Numbered from the stretch's first letter, positions 1-7,762 are shown. The stretch: 20,560 nt of DNA from Pseudomonadota bacterium (GCA_021798375.1 JAJZHU010000008.1:1-20560); one strand, 5' to 3'. Numbers and translations: made by a program. Notes: generated by a model not told the origin, from the letters alone.

Positions 1-1489
1 GGAGGCGTATTCCCATCTCGTTGGCGGGATCGAGTTGCATTGCGCGGGTGAGAAATGGTTGCGCTTCGTCCGGTTGCGCCAGGCGATGATGGCACATCGC
101 CAGATTGATCAGGCTGGCGGCGTCGGCGCCGAAGCGGTGCAGGGATTTTTGAAATTGCACGGCGGCGGCGGCAAATTGGTCGAGCTGCAATAACATCACG
201 CCAAGATCAAAGGCCAGATCGTGCGATTCGCCATTGGGGAAATACCATGCGTCGATCTGGGCGATAATTTCGATCAGCGCGCCGATTTGGGAGGGTGTGG
301 CGGCTTTTATTTGCGTCTGCAATGCCGGCCAAACATGCGAGACGATGGCGCTGTCGAAGCCGGTGAGGCGCAGGTAGCTTAAAGCCTGGTCCCACGGCAG
401 GTCTGATTTGAATTGCGCTGCGGCCAGTTTCAACGCGAACAGATCATCTGGCCCGGCCCGGTCGAGCGACTGATGATAGGCGAGATCGGTTTCGATTTTT
501 TGCTTCAATCCAAAGGCAAAAGCAGCAGTGAACAACGCGGTTGGTGGCGTGGCGGGGTGCCATTCCTCGCCTTCATGGGCACGCACCCAGCGGGCGATGG
601 CGGCGAAATTCACCATCATCGAGATGCAGCCGTGATGGGCGAAGATGGGGTGCGACGCAAGCGGGGCGGCTGTGTATCCTTTGTCGGCGCAAAGCAAAAG
701 CATTTTGTCGCTGCTGAGGGAACGCAGGCGTTTCAGGCAATCCAGGGCGGCGACAGGAATCGATATCGTGCGCGGCGCTTTGGATTTGAAACCATGCAGC
801 AAATCATTGAGCGAGGGATCGGTGTAATGAAATTCCGTGATTTTTTCGCGGTGAAATTCGATCAGTGGGTCCGTTGATTCGCTCCGATGCAATGAGATCA
901 TTAATTGTTCAAAATGATTATTTTCGGCGTGAAACAAATCTTGCGGGATCGAATCGAACACGTAATTGGCGATGAACACCATGGGGTTTTTGGGAAGGGC
1001 GGGCGACAATGTGGTTTTGCCGACGTCCAGGTGAATAATTTCGTCATGTTCGAGATCAAAGCTGGCGAAATCAAGATTTCCCGTGCGGGTGCATGGTTGA
1101 AATTCGGCCCGTGCGCGCCATTGATCGATATGGCCGGGTGTGAGGTCTGTCATCACCAGCACCACGCGCAAATCGCGAAAAGCCGAACGGGCGAGGATGG
1201 CGTCGAGATGGCGGCGGAGATAATAAGAGAAACGGCCGGATCCGGCGCCCAGCTCGACGACATAAAACGGTTGCGCGCGATCGAGCGTGCCATCGGCATC
1301 AAGATCGCGCAAATAGCCCAGAATCATCTGCGCATAGGCGCGGGCGATCAACGGGTTGCTGGTGATATAGCTTGGCACCGGCCCCTGGCCCCAGGCGTTG
1401 ACATCCTGCCGGGCGTAATATTCACGCTGCAATTGCCAGAGGCGGGATTGCGACAGCGGGCCGGGGGGATCGATGAGAGTGGTGGACAT
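1..1489 (-). CDS. SAM-dependent methyltransferase with C-terminal TPR repeats (3' end outside window)
   Basis: One uninterrupted minus-strand frame of 496 codons runs off the left edge. It starts at an ATG with an AAGGA ribosome site 5 bases upstream. Residues 77-87 read VVELGAGSGRF, a class I S-adenosylmethionine-binding motif I; an acidic MTDLTPG follows the next strand, and NYVFDSIPQDLF further on resembles the MidA-like methyltransferase family. From about residue 425 to the edge there are two tetratricopeptide-like helix pairs ending in MQLDPAN, a typical TPR boundary. Substrate is not evident: MidA relatives methylate a complex I assembly partner, but the TPR tail suggests a different protein partner. 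The domain call is firm; the function is open. It is transcribed away from rho's 3' end, across a repeat-rich gap. Large plus-strand frames here are shadows. Confidence 0.85.
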   Translation of the reverse strand, partial: MSTTLIDPPGPLSQSRLWQLQREYYARQDVNAWGQGPVPSYITSNPLIARAYAQMILGYLRDLDADGTLDRAQPFYVVELGAGSGRFSYYLRRHLDAILARSAFRDLRVVLVMTDLTPGHIDQWRARAEFQPCTRTGNLDFASFDLEHDEIIHLDVGKTTLSPALPKNPMVFIANYVFDSIPQDLFHAENNHFEQLMISLHRSESTDPLIEFHREKITEFHYTDPSLNDLLHGFKSKAPRTISIPVAALDCLKRLRSLSSDKMLLLCADKGYTAAPLASHPIFAHHGCISMMVNFAAIARWVRAHEGEEWHPATPPTALFTAAFAFGLKQKIETDLAYHQSLDRAGPDDLFALKLAAAQFKSDLPWDQALSYLRLTGFDSAIVSHVWPALQTQIKAATPSQIGALIEIIAQIDAWYFPNGESHDLAFDLGVMLLQLDQFAAAAVQFQKSLHRFGADAASLINLAMCHHRLAQPDEAQPFLTRAMQLDPANEMGIRL

Positions 1490-1547
1490 GGGCATCCTTT
1501 TTGGATGGGGTCTGTCCATGATGGGGGGAGATGGTTAACAATCGGCA

Positions 1548-1602
1548 AAGCAATCCAGTTTTTCCTTGCCGCGGATGTTGCGGTGGCACGGCTGGATTGC
1601 TT
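1548..1602. repeat. Interspersed inverted repeat, 11-bp perfect arms
   Basis: AAGCAATCCAG (1548-1558) is exactly inverted as CTGGATTGCTT (1592-1602). The right arm continues into TCGCAAGCATTCGCAATGAC. This resembles a short palindromic sequence recurring in intergenic regions of many bacteria (a GCAATCCAG / CGCAATGAC type); that link is from memory and not searched. It lies between rho and the methyltransferase gene. Confidence 0.55.
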
Positions 1603-1645
1603 CGCAAGCATTCGCAATGACTGCGGAGAGAGTGGTGTCTGAAAT

Positions 1646-1665
1646 GGTGGGTGATAGGACCCACC
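1646..1665. repeat. Short palindrome GGTGGGT/ACCCACC
   Basis: A 7-bp perfect inverted repeat, GGTGGGT then GATAGG then ACCCACC, followed by CTACAAG. It resembles the 'GTAGGGTGGGT' interspersed repeats seen in several proteobacterial genomes (recollection, not searched). It is a different sequence family from its neighbours on either side, so this small gap is a patchwork. Confidence 0.5.
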
Positions 1666-1709
1666 CTACAAGTTAGTTGATGATGTTGCCGATTCGGACT
1701 TAAGTCATC

Positions 1710-1743
1710 AAAAGTTTTTTGCTTCTTTTTTACAAAAAAGAAG
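1710..1743. repeat. Solo copy (A) of the AT-rich hairpin repeat family
   Basis: AAAAGTTTTTTG is followed by a hairpin: CTTCTTTTTT (1722-1731), loop AC, AAAAAAGAAG (1734-1743), with 10-bp perfect arms. It matches the right half of the composite elements near 7.7 and 14.1 kb. It begins 19 bases beyond the rho stop codon, so it would lie in the 3' untranslated region of rho mRNA. The stem is almost pure A-T and lacks a following U-run on the rho strand, so it is not a standard intrinsic terminator, though it may help define the 3' end. Confidence 0.8.
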
Positions 1744-1762
1744 TTCCTTCCTTCCAACCGTC

Positions 1763-3037
1763 CTACGTATTCATCGCATCAAAGAAATCCTGATTGGTCT
1801 TGCTATACTTCAACTTATCCAACAGGAAATCCATCGAATCCTGCGCGCCCATTGGGTTGAGGATACGTCGCAGCACCCACATTTTCGACAAGGTTCCTTT
1901 ATCCACCAGCAATTCTTCCTTGCGGGTGCCGGATTTGGTGATGTCGATCGAGGGGAAGGTGCGTTTATCGGAAAGTTTGCGATCCAGGATGACTTCCGAG
2001 TTGCCGGTGCCTTTGAATTCTTCAAAGATCACTTCGTCCATGCGGCTGCCGGTATCGATCAGGGCGGTGGCGATGATGGTGAGCGATCCGCCTTCCTCGA
2101 TGTTGCGGGCGGCGCCGAAAAAGCGTTTCGGGCGTTGCAGGGCGTTGGCGTCCACGCCGCCGGTCAGCACCTTGCCCGACGAGGGGACGACGGTGTTATA
2201 GGCGCGGGCCAAACGTGTGATGCTATCCAGCAAGATCACCACGTCGCGTTTGTGTTCAACCAGGCGCTTGGCTTTTTCCAGCACCATTTCGGTCACTTGC
2301 ACATGGCGGGTGGCGGGTTCGTCGAAGGTCGAGGCGACGACTTCGCCTTTGACGCTGCGCGACATGTCGGTGACTTCCTCGGGGCGTTCATCGATCAGCA
2401 GCACGATCAGGAACACTTCCGGGTGGTTGGCGGCGATGGCGGTGGCGATATTTTGCAGCATCACGGTTTTGCCCGTGCGCGGCGGCGCCACGATCAGGGC
2501 GCGCTGGCCTTTGCCGATCGGGGTGATCAGATCCAGCACGCGCAGGGTGAAATCCTTGCTGGCCGATTTGGCCACGGATTGGAAGTTTTCCACTTCCATC
2601 TTCAGTTTTTCGTCGGGGTAAAGCGGCGTGAGATTGTCGAAATTGATGCGGTGGCGCACCTGCTCGGGCGCCTCGAAATTCACCGCGTCGATCTTGAGCA
2701 TGGCGAAATAGCGTTCGCCGTCTTTGGGGGCGCGGATTTCGCCGGAAACCGTGTCGCCGGTGCGCAGGCCATAGCGGCGGACTTGTTGCGGCGAGACGTA
2801 AATATCGTCGGGACCGGGCAGGTAATTCGATTCAGGGCTGCGCAGAAAGCCGAAGCCGTCGGGCAGGATTTCCAGCGTGCCATCGCCGTGGATGGCCTGG
2901 TCGTTTTCCGCCAGGGCTTTCAGGATGGCGAACATCATATCTTGCTTGCGCAAGGAAGATGCGTTTTCCACCTGAAGATTCTCGGCGATGTCGAGAAGAT
3001 CGGCGGGAGATTTGGCCTTGAGATCGGCAAGATTCAT
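1763..3037 (-). CDS. rho: Transcription termination factor Rho
   Basis: Hexameric RNA-dependent ATPase/translocase that ends transcription of untranslated RNA. At 424 residues it matches the classic short form (E. coli 419) with no N-terminal insertion. The N-terminal helical Rho_N domain (about 1-45) is followed by the cold-shock-like RNA-binding domain with RNP1 GFGFLR (61-66). The ATPase core has P-loop APPRTGKT (184-191), Walker B VVILLDS (266-272), Q-loop SSGKVLTGG (286-294) and R-loop KGTGN (342-346). The P-loop has Arg-Thr where E. coli has Lys-Ala, a position near the bicyclomycin site; this is seen in other lineages. The gene has its own promoter and a leader of about 140 nt. The ribosome site is weak. 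Repeat copy A follows its stop. Confidence 0.98.
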   Translation of the reverse strand: MNLADLKAKSPADLLDIAENLQVENASSLRKQDMMFAILKALAENDQAIHGDGTLEILPDGFGFLRSPESNYLPGPDDIYVSPQQVRRYGLRTGDTVSGEIRAPKDGERYFAMLKIDAVNFEAPEQVRHRINFDNLTPLYPDEKLKMEVENFQSVAKSASKDFTLRVLDLITPIGKGQRALIVAPPRTGKTVMLQNIATAIAANHPEVFLIVLLIDERPEEVTDMSRSVKGEVVASTFDEPATRHVQVTEMVLEKAKRLVEHKRDVVILLDSITRLARAYNTVVPSSGKVLTGGVDANALQRPKRFFGAARNIEEGGSLTIIATALIDTGSRMDEVIFEEFKGTGNSEVILDRKLSDKRTFPSIDITKSGTRKEELLVDKGTLSKMWVLRRILNPMGAQDSMDFLLDKLKYSKTNQDFFDAMNT

Positions 3038-3186
3038 CTGTGCAACCGCAGTAATGTAAAGGCGGGAAAGAACAGGCGCGGGATAGGGTGCGACACTGCC
3101 GGGCTCGGGATGAGTGGGCAGAACTGTTCCAAAGGAGGATGAGAATTGGCCCCATCAGAACGACGGCGGCCTTAATAGACGGCGGG

Positions 3187-3215
3187 AAGCTAGGCGTTGT
3201 CGGGAGGGGCGTCAA
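3187..3215 (-). promoter_or_regulatory. Candidate sigma-70 promoter for rho
   Basis: On the minus strand TTGACG (3210-3215) is separated by 17 bases from TAGCTT (3187-3192). It sits just after the cinA stop codon and would give a leader of roughly 140 nt before the rho ATG. rho is autoregulated through its leader in several bacteria, but I see no convincing leader peptide here. The -35 is good and the -10 weak. Confidence 0.5.
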
Positions 3216-3223
3216 GGGGGGTA

Positions 3224-3703
3224 TTAAGGCGGGGGGGAGGGCGTCACAGATTGGTGCAACAACTCCATCGCGAAATCGCGTGTGGCGAGTCGCACGGCGG
3301 CGCGGTCGCCGGGGAATTGGCGGCGGAAGGTCTGCACATCCCGGTCGCGCCGTGCCAGCCCGAAGCAGACCGTGCCGACAGGGTTTCTGGCACTGCCGCC
3401 GCCGGGTCCGGCGACGCCGGTCACACTCACCGCGATATCGGCGCGTGAGTGGACCAATGCACCTTGGGCCATGGCGGCGGCCACGGTTTCGGAAACCGCG
3501 CCATCGCGTGCGATCAATGCGGCGGACACTCCCAGCATGTCGGTTTTGGCCTGGTTGCTATAGGTGACAAAGCCGCGATCGAACACGTCGGACGATCCGG
3601 CGATATCGGTGATGGCCGCGGCGATCATGCCGCCGGTGCAGCTTTCGGCGGTGGCCAGCATCCAGTGACGGGCGCGCAGGCGGGCGATCAGGTCGCGGAT
3701 CAT
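3224..3703 (-). CDS. pncC: CinA C-terminal-type nicotinamide-nucleotide amidohydrolase
   Basis: Hydrolyses nicotinamide mononucleotide to nicotinic acid mononucleotide and ammonia, recycling pyridine nucleotides in the cytosol. This is the stand-alone 159-residue form (PncC/YgaD class) without the N-terminal MoaB-like domain of full CinA. Family motifs are clear: ATAESCTGG (17-25) with the presumed catalytic serine, YSNQAKTDMLGV (48-59) and TGVAGPGGG (95-103). The start MIRDLIARLRA is chosen because its ATG overlaps the pgpA stop (ATGA, 4-bp overlap), implying translational coupling; the frame is open further upstream, but that stretch is Arg-rich shadow of pgpA. It is the last gene of slt-pgpA-pncC, and the rho promoter follows immediately. 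Confidence 0.93.
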   Translation of the reverse strand: MIRDLIARLRARHWMLATAESCTGGMIAAAITDIAGSSDVFDRGFVTYSNQAKTDMLGVSAALIARDGAVSETVAAAMAQGALVHSRADIAVSVTGVAGPGGGSARNPVGTVCFGLARRDRDVQTFRRQFPGDRAAVRLATRDFAMELLHQSVTPSPPP

Positions 3704-4155
3704 GGCAAATATCCCAAGTGGCGGGCGGCAAGCAGGATCAGGGCAGCGGCGGCGCCGGCGAACAGATCGTCCGCCATAATGCCGAACGCGCCGCGCTGGC
3801 GGTCGATGCAGCCGATCGGGCCGGGTTTGGCGATGTCGAACAGGCGAAACAACACGAACGCGGCGGCGACGCCTTGCCACGTAAAATGCCCCAGCGTGGT
3901 CATGGCCAGAAACTGTCCGGCGAATTCATCGATCACCACCCATCCGGGATCTTCATCGGCTGTTGCGACCCGCGGCACGGCCCAAAATCCGGCGGTGGTG
4001 GCGGCAAGGCAGGCGGGCCACAGCAAAACCGGTGCGAGCGCAAGCAATCCCGCGCCGATCAGCGCGGCGGCCAGTGAACCCGCCGTGCCGGGCGCCTTGG
4101 GGCTGCGGCCGCTGTAAAATCCCGAGGCGATGCAATGCGGCAGGTCGAAGCGCAT
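3700..4155 (-). CDS. pgpA: Phosphatidylglycerophosphatase A
   Basis: Dephosphorylates phosphatidylglycerophosphate to phosphatidylglycerol at the inner membrane. The 151-residue protein shows the PgpA signatures: SGRSPKAPGTAGS (15-27), VVIDEFAGQ (73-81), FRLFDIAKPGPI (103-114) and GIMADDLFAG (125-134). The acidic residues D76, E77, D129 and D130 are the expected metal/catalytic carboxylates. Hydrophobic segments at about 28-60, 93-104 and 133-145 fit membrane helices. The ATG overlaps the slt stop by one base (TGATG), which fixes the start; a longer frame to 4341 lies inside slt. The pgpA-cinA pairing occurs in other proteobacteria. Confidence 0.95.
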   Translation of the reverse strand: MRFDLPHCIASGFYSGRSPKAPGTAGSLAAALIGAGLLALAPVLLWPACLAATTAGFWAVPRVATADEDPGWVVIDEFAGQFLAMTTLGHFTWQGVAAAFVLFRLFDIAKPGPIGCIDRQRGAFGIMADDLFAGAAAALILLAARHLGYLP

Positions 4156-6119
4156 CAGCGCGTGGCGTCCAATTGCGCAATCGGATAGCCGGCCGCGTGG
4201 CCGGTGCGGGCACGGTAGATCGTCAGATTCTCGGTGACGCGCTGCACATAATTGCGGGTTTCGCTGAACGGGATCTGTTCGATCCAATCGATCATGTCGG
4301 TGTTCTTGTCGGTGGTGGGATCGCCATATTGTTGCAGCCATTGCGCCACCCGTTCGGGGCCGGCGTTATAGGCGGCGGCGGCAAACGGCACGGTCTGGTC
4401 GAAATGATCCATCAATTGCTGTAAATAGACGCTGCCGAGTTCCAGATTGAGCGACGGGTCTTGCGTCAGCGCCGCGATGCGCAAATGGCGGATCTTGAGA
4501 TGACGCGCCAGTGCGCGGGCGGTGTCGGGCATCAATTGCATCAGCCCGATGGCTCCCACCGGGCTTTGCGCGTCGGGGTTGAAATTGCTTTCCTGGCGGG
4601 CGATGGCAAGGGTGAAGGCGGGGTCGAAATTGTCCAAATTCGGTGGAGTGATGGGGGTGGGCCAGCCCAGATCGGGCATCAGCACGCCTTGCACGGCGGC
4701 CTGGCGGGCGATGGCCAAAGCCTGATCAGGCAGACCCAGCGTGTTGGCAAGATAGGCGGCGGCCACTTTGGAGGAAGGATCGGTGGCGGTGGCGGCCAGA
4801 CGTTGCAAAAAGATGCGCGCCAGCTTGTTGTTGCCTTGATCGACCAGAATTTGTGCCGCACGCGCCATTTCGGTGCCGGCCAGGGCGTTGGCGCGGATGA
4901 TATTAACCGCCGGATCATGCATCGCGTTGATGCGGGCGGCCAGATCCGCGTCGCTGTAATGCAGCGCCTTGACCGCCAATTGGCCGTAATAGGCATAGGG
5001 ATATTGGGCGGCGTCGAGATATTGCGCCCGCGCGTTGCCGTCGTCGCCTTTCGCGGCGTAGGCGCGGCCCAGCCAATAATGGGCGCGGGCGAGGGTGATC
5101 ACGGCATCCGAATTAAGGGCCAGATTGTTGAAATGGCCGATGGCGATGTCGGGTTCGGAAAGTTTGCGCAGGGCGATCCAGCCGGCCAGAAATTCGGCAT
5201 CGACGATCCTGTCGGGTGGCAGCGCGCCGGGGGCTTTGACCAGATCATAGGCGTCGGCGGCGTCGCTGTCGGCCATCAGGGCGCGGGCGAGTTGGTTGCG
5301 CGCGTTCCAGAAATCGCCAAGGCGGTGCAAAGCGGCGTCCTGCGCCGCCGGGCCGTTTTGCCGCCACAGCGCGAGCGCGCCTTTGTCGTCGCCCGCGTGC
5401 AGCAGGTTGCTCATCCAGGCAAGGAACAACGATGGGTCGGTTTGATCGGACACCGGCAAGGCGGCCGCGAGTTCGGTGGCGTCGGGGTCGTTTTGGCGGA
5501 AGGCGAGCAGCACGCTGGCCAACCGGCGTTGCGCCGTGCCCAGACGGGCCAATTGGCGGGCGGCGCGTTTCGGGTTTTCCGACAACAGCCGCGCATAACG
5601 CTGCCACTCGGCCGCGGGCGTGATCATGCCGCCGAATTGTTGCAGAAAATCAGCGGCCAGTGTGGGATCGTCATAGCCACGCGCCCATGCCGCGGAGGCA
5701 TCGCGGGCGGCGCGGACCGGTTCCGCGGATTCCGCGGCGGCGCAACGGGCCAGCGTGCCGGCTTGCTGGGCGTTGATGTCATGGCAGGCGTCGAGCAGGC
5801 TGGTGGGGTCGGTGATGGCCGACATGGCCTCCTCGCGGCGTTGGGCAAGCAGGTTTTGCTGCGGCCAATCCGGGTTTTGCGCCATGAAGCCGGAAATTTC
5901 GTTGTAAGTGCCGCCGCCCGGCTCCAGCAACCGTTGATAGAGTTCCAGCTTGGCGGCGATGTTGCTGGCGGCGACGGTGCTCGATGTCATCGTCGTGGTT
6001 GTCACCGTTCGGGTCGTCACCGTTCGGGTGGTCACCGGACGGGTTCGGGCGTGAACCGGCGTCATCGCCGGGGCGATGAGCGAGAAAATCAGTGGCAGAG
6101 TGATTCTTGAAGCGCGCAT
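4155..6119 (-). CDS. slt: Soluble lytic murein transglycosylase (Slt70-like)
   Basis: Periplasmic enzyme that cleaves the MurNAc-GlcNAc bond of peptidoglycan, forming 1,6-anhydromuropeptides. It has 654 residues, close to E. coli Slt70. A signal peptide occupies about 1-24 (hydrophobic LPLIFSLIAPA, VHA cleavage site). A Thr-rich low-complexity stretch (27-48) follows, then a long alpha-helical superhelix domain (about 55-480) rich in Ala/Leu helix repeats. The catalytic SLT domain is at about 495-640: IARQESNFNP with catalytic E510, GAIGLMQLMPDTA (522-534), AYNAGPERV (583-591), and an ETRNYVQRV motif (620-628) typical of the family. It is the first gene of slt-pgpA-pncC and divergent from dapA, with 84 bp between the start codons. 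Confidence 0.96.
   Translation of the reverse strand: MRASRITLPLIFSLIAPAMTPVHARTRPVTTRTVTTRTVTTTTMTSSTVAASNIAAKLELYQRLLEPGGGTYNEISGFMAQNPDWPQQNLLAQRREEAMSAITDPTSLLDACHDINAQQAGTLARCAAAESAEPVRAARDASAAWARGYDDPTLAADFLQQFGGMITPAAEWQRYARLLSENPKRAARQLARLGTAQRRLASVLLAFRQNDPDATELAAALPVSDQTDPSLFLAWMSNLLHAGDDKGALALWRQNGPAAQDAALHRLGDFWNARNQLARALMADSDAADAYDLVKAPGALPPDRIVDAEFLAGWIALRKLSEPDIAIGHFNNLALNSDAVITLARAHYWLGRAYAAKGDDGNARAQYLDAAQYPYAYYGQLAVKALHYSDADLAARINAMHDPAVNIIRANALAGTEMARAAQILVDQGNNKLARIFLQRLAATATDPSSKVAAAYLANTLGLPDQALAIARQAAVQGVLMPDLGWPTPITPPNLDNFDPAFTLAIARQESNFNPDAQSPVGAIGLMQLMPDTARALARHLKIRHLRIAALTQDPSLNLELGSVYLQQLMDHFDQTVPFAAAAYNAGPERVAQWLQQYGDPTTDKNTDMIDWIEQIPFSETRNYVQRVTENLTIYRARTGHAAGYPIAQLDATR
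6001..6045 (-). repeat. 15-bp tandem repeat inside slt
   Basis: Three consecutive 15-base units, GTCACCGTTCGGGT(C/G) twice and a diverged third GTCACCGGACGGGTT, code on the minus strand for repeated Thr-Arg-Thr/Val residues just after the Slt signal peptide. The units keep the reading frame, so copy-number change would lengthen or shorten the flexible linker without a frameshift. Confidence 0.85.
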
Positions 6120-6203
6120 GGCAGTGTTCTAGCGCGGATGCTCTTGCGGGGCACTAGTTACGTGCTTAGTTTCCCCCTCTTTGCTGCGCTTGGGGATAAA
6201 AAA

Positions 6204-7079
6204 ATGTTCAGAGGCTCTTTGGTCGCATTGGTGACCCCCACGCGGGAAGACGGCAGTGTGGATGATTCCGAACTGGCGCGCTTCGTGGAGTGGCACATCG
6301 CGCAGGGCACGCAGGGTTTGATTTCGGTCGGCACCACCGGCGAAAGCCCCACGCTTTCGCACGAAGAACACAAGCGGGTGGTGGAAATCACCGTGGAAGC
6401 GGCCGCCAGGCGCGTGCCGGTGATCGCCGGGGCGGGTTCCAACAGCACCAGCGAGGCCATCAGCCTGGCGCGTCATGCCAGGCAGGCCGGGGCGGACGGC
6501 ACCCTGGTCGTCACGCCCTATTATAACAAGCCGACGCAGGAAGGTTTGTTCCTGCATTACAGCGCGATTGCCGATGCGGTCGATCTGCCGCTGATCATCT
6601 ATAATATCCCGTCGCGCAGCGTGGTGGATATGAGCGTGGAAACCATGGCGCGTCTGGCCAAACATCCCAACATCGTGGGCGTCAAGGACGCCACGGCGAA
6701 TCTTGCCCGTCCGTTGCACACGCGCGCGGCCTGCGGCGAGGATTTCATCATGCTCTCGGGCGAGGATCACACGGCGCTGGCGTTCAATGCCGCGGGCGGG
6801 GTGGGTTGCATTTCGGTCACCGCCAACGTGGCGCCCGCTTTGCTGGCGGCGATGCAGAACGCCTGGGCCGCCGGCAACATCGCCGAGGCGATGGCGATAC
6901 AAAATCGTCTGCTGCCATTGCACGATGCGATGTTTGTGGAAACCAATCCGGCGCCGGTCAAATTGGGCGTATCGCTGCTGGGCTTCACCGCCGAGCGTTG
7001 CCGCTTGCCGTTGGCGCCGATGGCGCAGGCCAGCAAGGACCGCGTGGCGGCGGCCATGCGCGCTTTGGGGTTGATCTGA
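6204..7079 (+). CDS. dapA: 4-hydroxy-tetrahydrodipicolinate synthase
   Basis: Condenses pyruvate with aspartate semialdehyde, the first committed step to diaminopimelate and lysine. The 291-residue TIM barrel aligns residue-for-residue with E. coli numbering at the active site: T44-T45 in VGTTGES, Y133 and R138 in IIYNIPSRS, and Schiff-base K161 in GVKDATAN. The start MFRGSLVALVTP is preferred over an upstream in-frame ATG at 6138 because family proteins begin here and a GGGGA ribosome site lies 8 bases upstream. smpB begins 4 bases after its stop, so the two are co-transcribed. It is divergent from slt; both genes serve the cell wall. Confidence 0.98.
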   Translation: MFRGSLVALVTPTREDGSVDDSELARFVEWHIAQGTQGLISVGTTGESPTLSHEEHKRVVEITVEAAARRVPVIAGAGSNSTSEAISLARHARQAGADGTLVVTPYYNKPTQEGLFLHYSAIADAVDLPLIIYNIPSRSVVDMSVETMARLAKHPNIVGVKDATANLARPLHTRAACGEDFIMLSGEDHTALAFNAAGGVGCISVTANVAPALLAAMQNAWAAGNIAEAMAIQNRLLPLHDAMFVETNPAPVKLGVSLLGFTAERCRLPLAPMAQASKDRVAAAMRALGLI

Positions 7080-7083
7080 TCCC

Positions 7084-7566
7084 GTGGCCGAAAAGAAGAA
7101 AAATTCGCTGATCTCGCACGGCATTGCGGCGCAAAACCGCAAGGCCCGTTTTGATTACACCATCAAGGACACCACGGAAGCCGGGCTGGTGCTGAAAGGC
7201 CCTGAAGTGAAATCGCTGCGCCACGGCCGCGCCACCCTGACCGAAGCCTGGGCAGGCGAACGCGAGGGCGAGCTGTTTTTGTTCAATTGCTACATCCCGG
7301 AATATCAAGGCGGCGTGCTGTCACGCTTCGAGCCGCGCGCGCCGCGCAAATTATTGCTGAAGAGCAAGGAGATCGTACGGCTGCTCTCGGCGGTAGCGCG
7401 TCAGGGCGTCACCCTGGTGCCGCTCGACATTCACTTCAATGAGCGCGGTCTGGCCAAGGTCACGCTGGGCGTGGGCGAGGGGCGGAACAAGGCGGACAAA
7501 CGCCATGCCATCGCGGATCGGGATTGGGCGCGGGACAAGCAGCGGTTGATGCGGGATAAGGGATAA
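7084..7566 (+). CDS. smpB: SsrA-binding protein SmpB
   Basis: Binds tmRNA and delivers it to stalled ribosomes for trans-translation. It has 160 residues, with the oligonucleotide-binding barrel around DYTIKDTTEAGLVLKGPEVKS (split at residues 24-44), then PRKLLLKSKEI and a basic C-terminal tail ending DKQRLMRDKG that contacts the decoding centre. The start is GTG, 4 bases after dapA; no good Shine-Dalgarno is visible, so it probably relies on coupling to dapA translation. The stop TAA lies within the outer arm of repeat copy B. No ssrA (tmRNA) gene is seen in the window. Confidence 0.97.
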   Translation: MAEKKKNSLISHGIAAQNRKARFDYTIKDTTEAGLVLKGPEVKSLRHGRATLTEAWAGEREGELFLFNCYIPEYQGGVLSRFEPRAPRKLLLKSKEIVRLLSAVARQGVTLVPLDIHFNERGLAKVTLGVGEGRNKADKRHAIADRDWARDKQRLMRDKG

Positions 7567-7723
7567 TAAATAAAATCAATAAGTTAGTATAAAGCAGGGA
7601 TCTTCTTTTTTGAAAAAAAGAAGCAAAAAACTTTTATTAATTTTATACCTGCGTAAATTATCCAATTTGTGCTGCAACGAAATCGAATAAAAAGTTTTTT
7701 GCTTCTTTTTTTCAAAAAAGAAG
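7562..7723. repeat. Composite copy (B) of the AT-rich nested palindrome family
   Basis: Outer left arm ends in TAAAATCAATAAG (7571-7583) and starts over the smpB stop codon. Left hairpin: CTTCTTTTTT (7602-7611) with AAAAAAGAAG (7614-7623). A GCAAAAAACTTTT link leads to a spacer containing TTAATTTTA, AAATTATCC and AATCGAA, then AAAAGTTTTTTG and the right hairpin CTTCTTTTTT (7702-7711) with AAAAAAGAAG (7714-7723). The two hairpin halves are inverted copies of each other. The core words recur in the same order in copy C. The expected right outer arm is missing; the leader and AGGAGG ribosome site of the next gene begin there instead. Confidence 0.85.
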
Positions 7724-7762
7724 TTTCTTACTTAATCTTGCTCATCTCCTCAGGAGGCTCTC

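Noticed and set aside
905..1642. 245-codon plus-strand frame, and another at 413-877
   Set aside because: They lie opposite the methyltransferase-TPR frame, which has coherent motifs and a good ribosome site; that frame runs off the edge.
1710..1743. Hairpin A as an ordinary intrinsic terminator of rho
   Set aside because: Stem is nearly all A-T and is followed on the rho strand by GCAAAAAAC rather than a U-tract; kept as a repeat with possible 3'-end role.
2135..3142. 335-codon plus-strand frame opposite rho
   Set aside because: Antisense shadow; the minus strand encodes a highly conserved Rho in full.
2832..3215. Possible rho leader peptide on the minus strand
   Set aside because: The frame overlaps deep into rho, resembles no known rho leader peptide, and has no convincing ribosome site.
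4461..6110. 549-codon plus-strand frame opposite slt
   Set aside because: Product is Gly/His/Gln/Arg-rich without domains, exactly antisense to a well-supported transglycosylase; high GC leaves the opposite frame open.
6120..6203. Promoters between the divergent slt and dapA genes
   Set aside because: Must exist, but no hexamer pair with good spacing stands out, so none is annotated.
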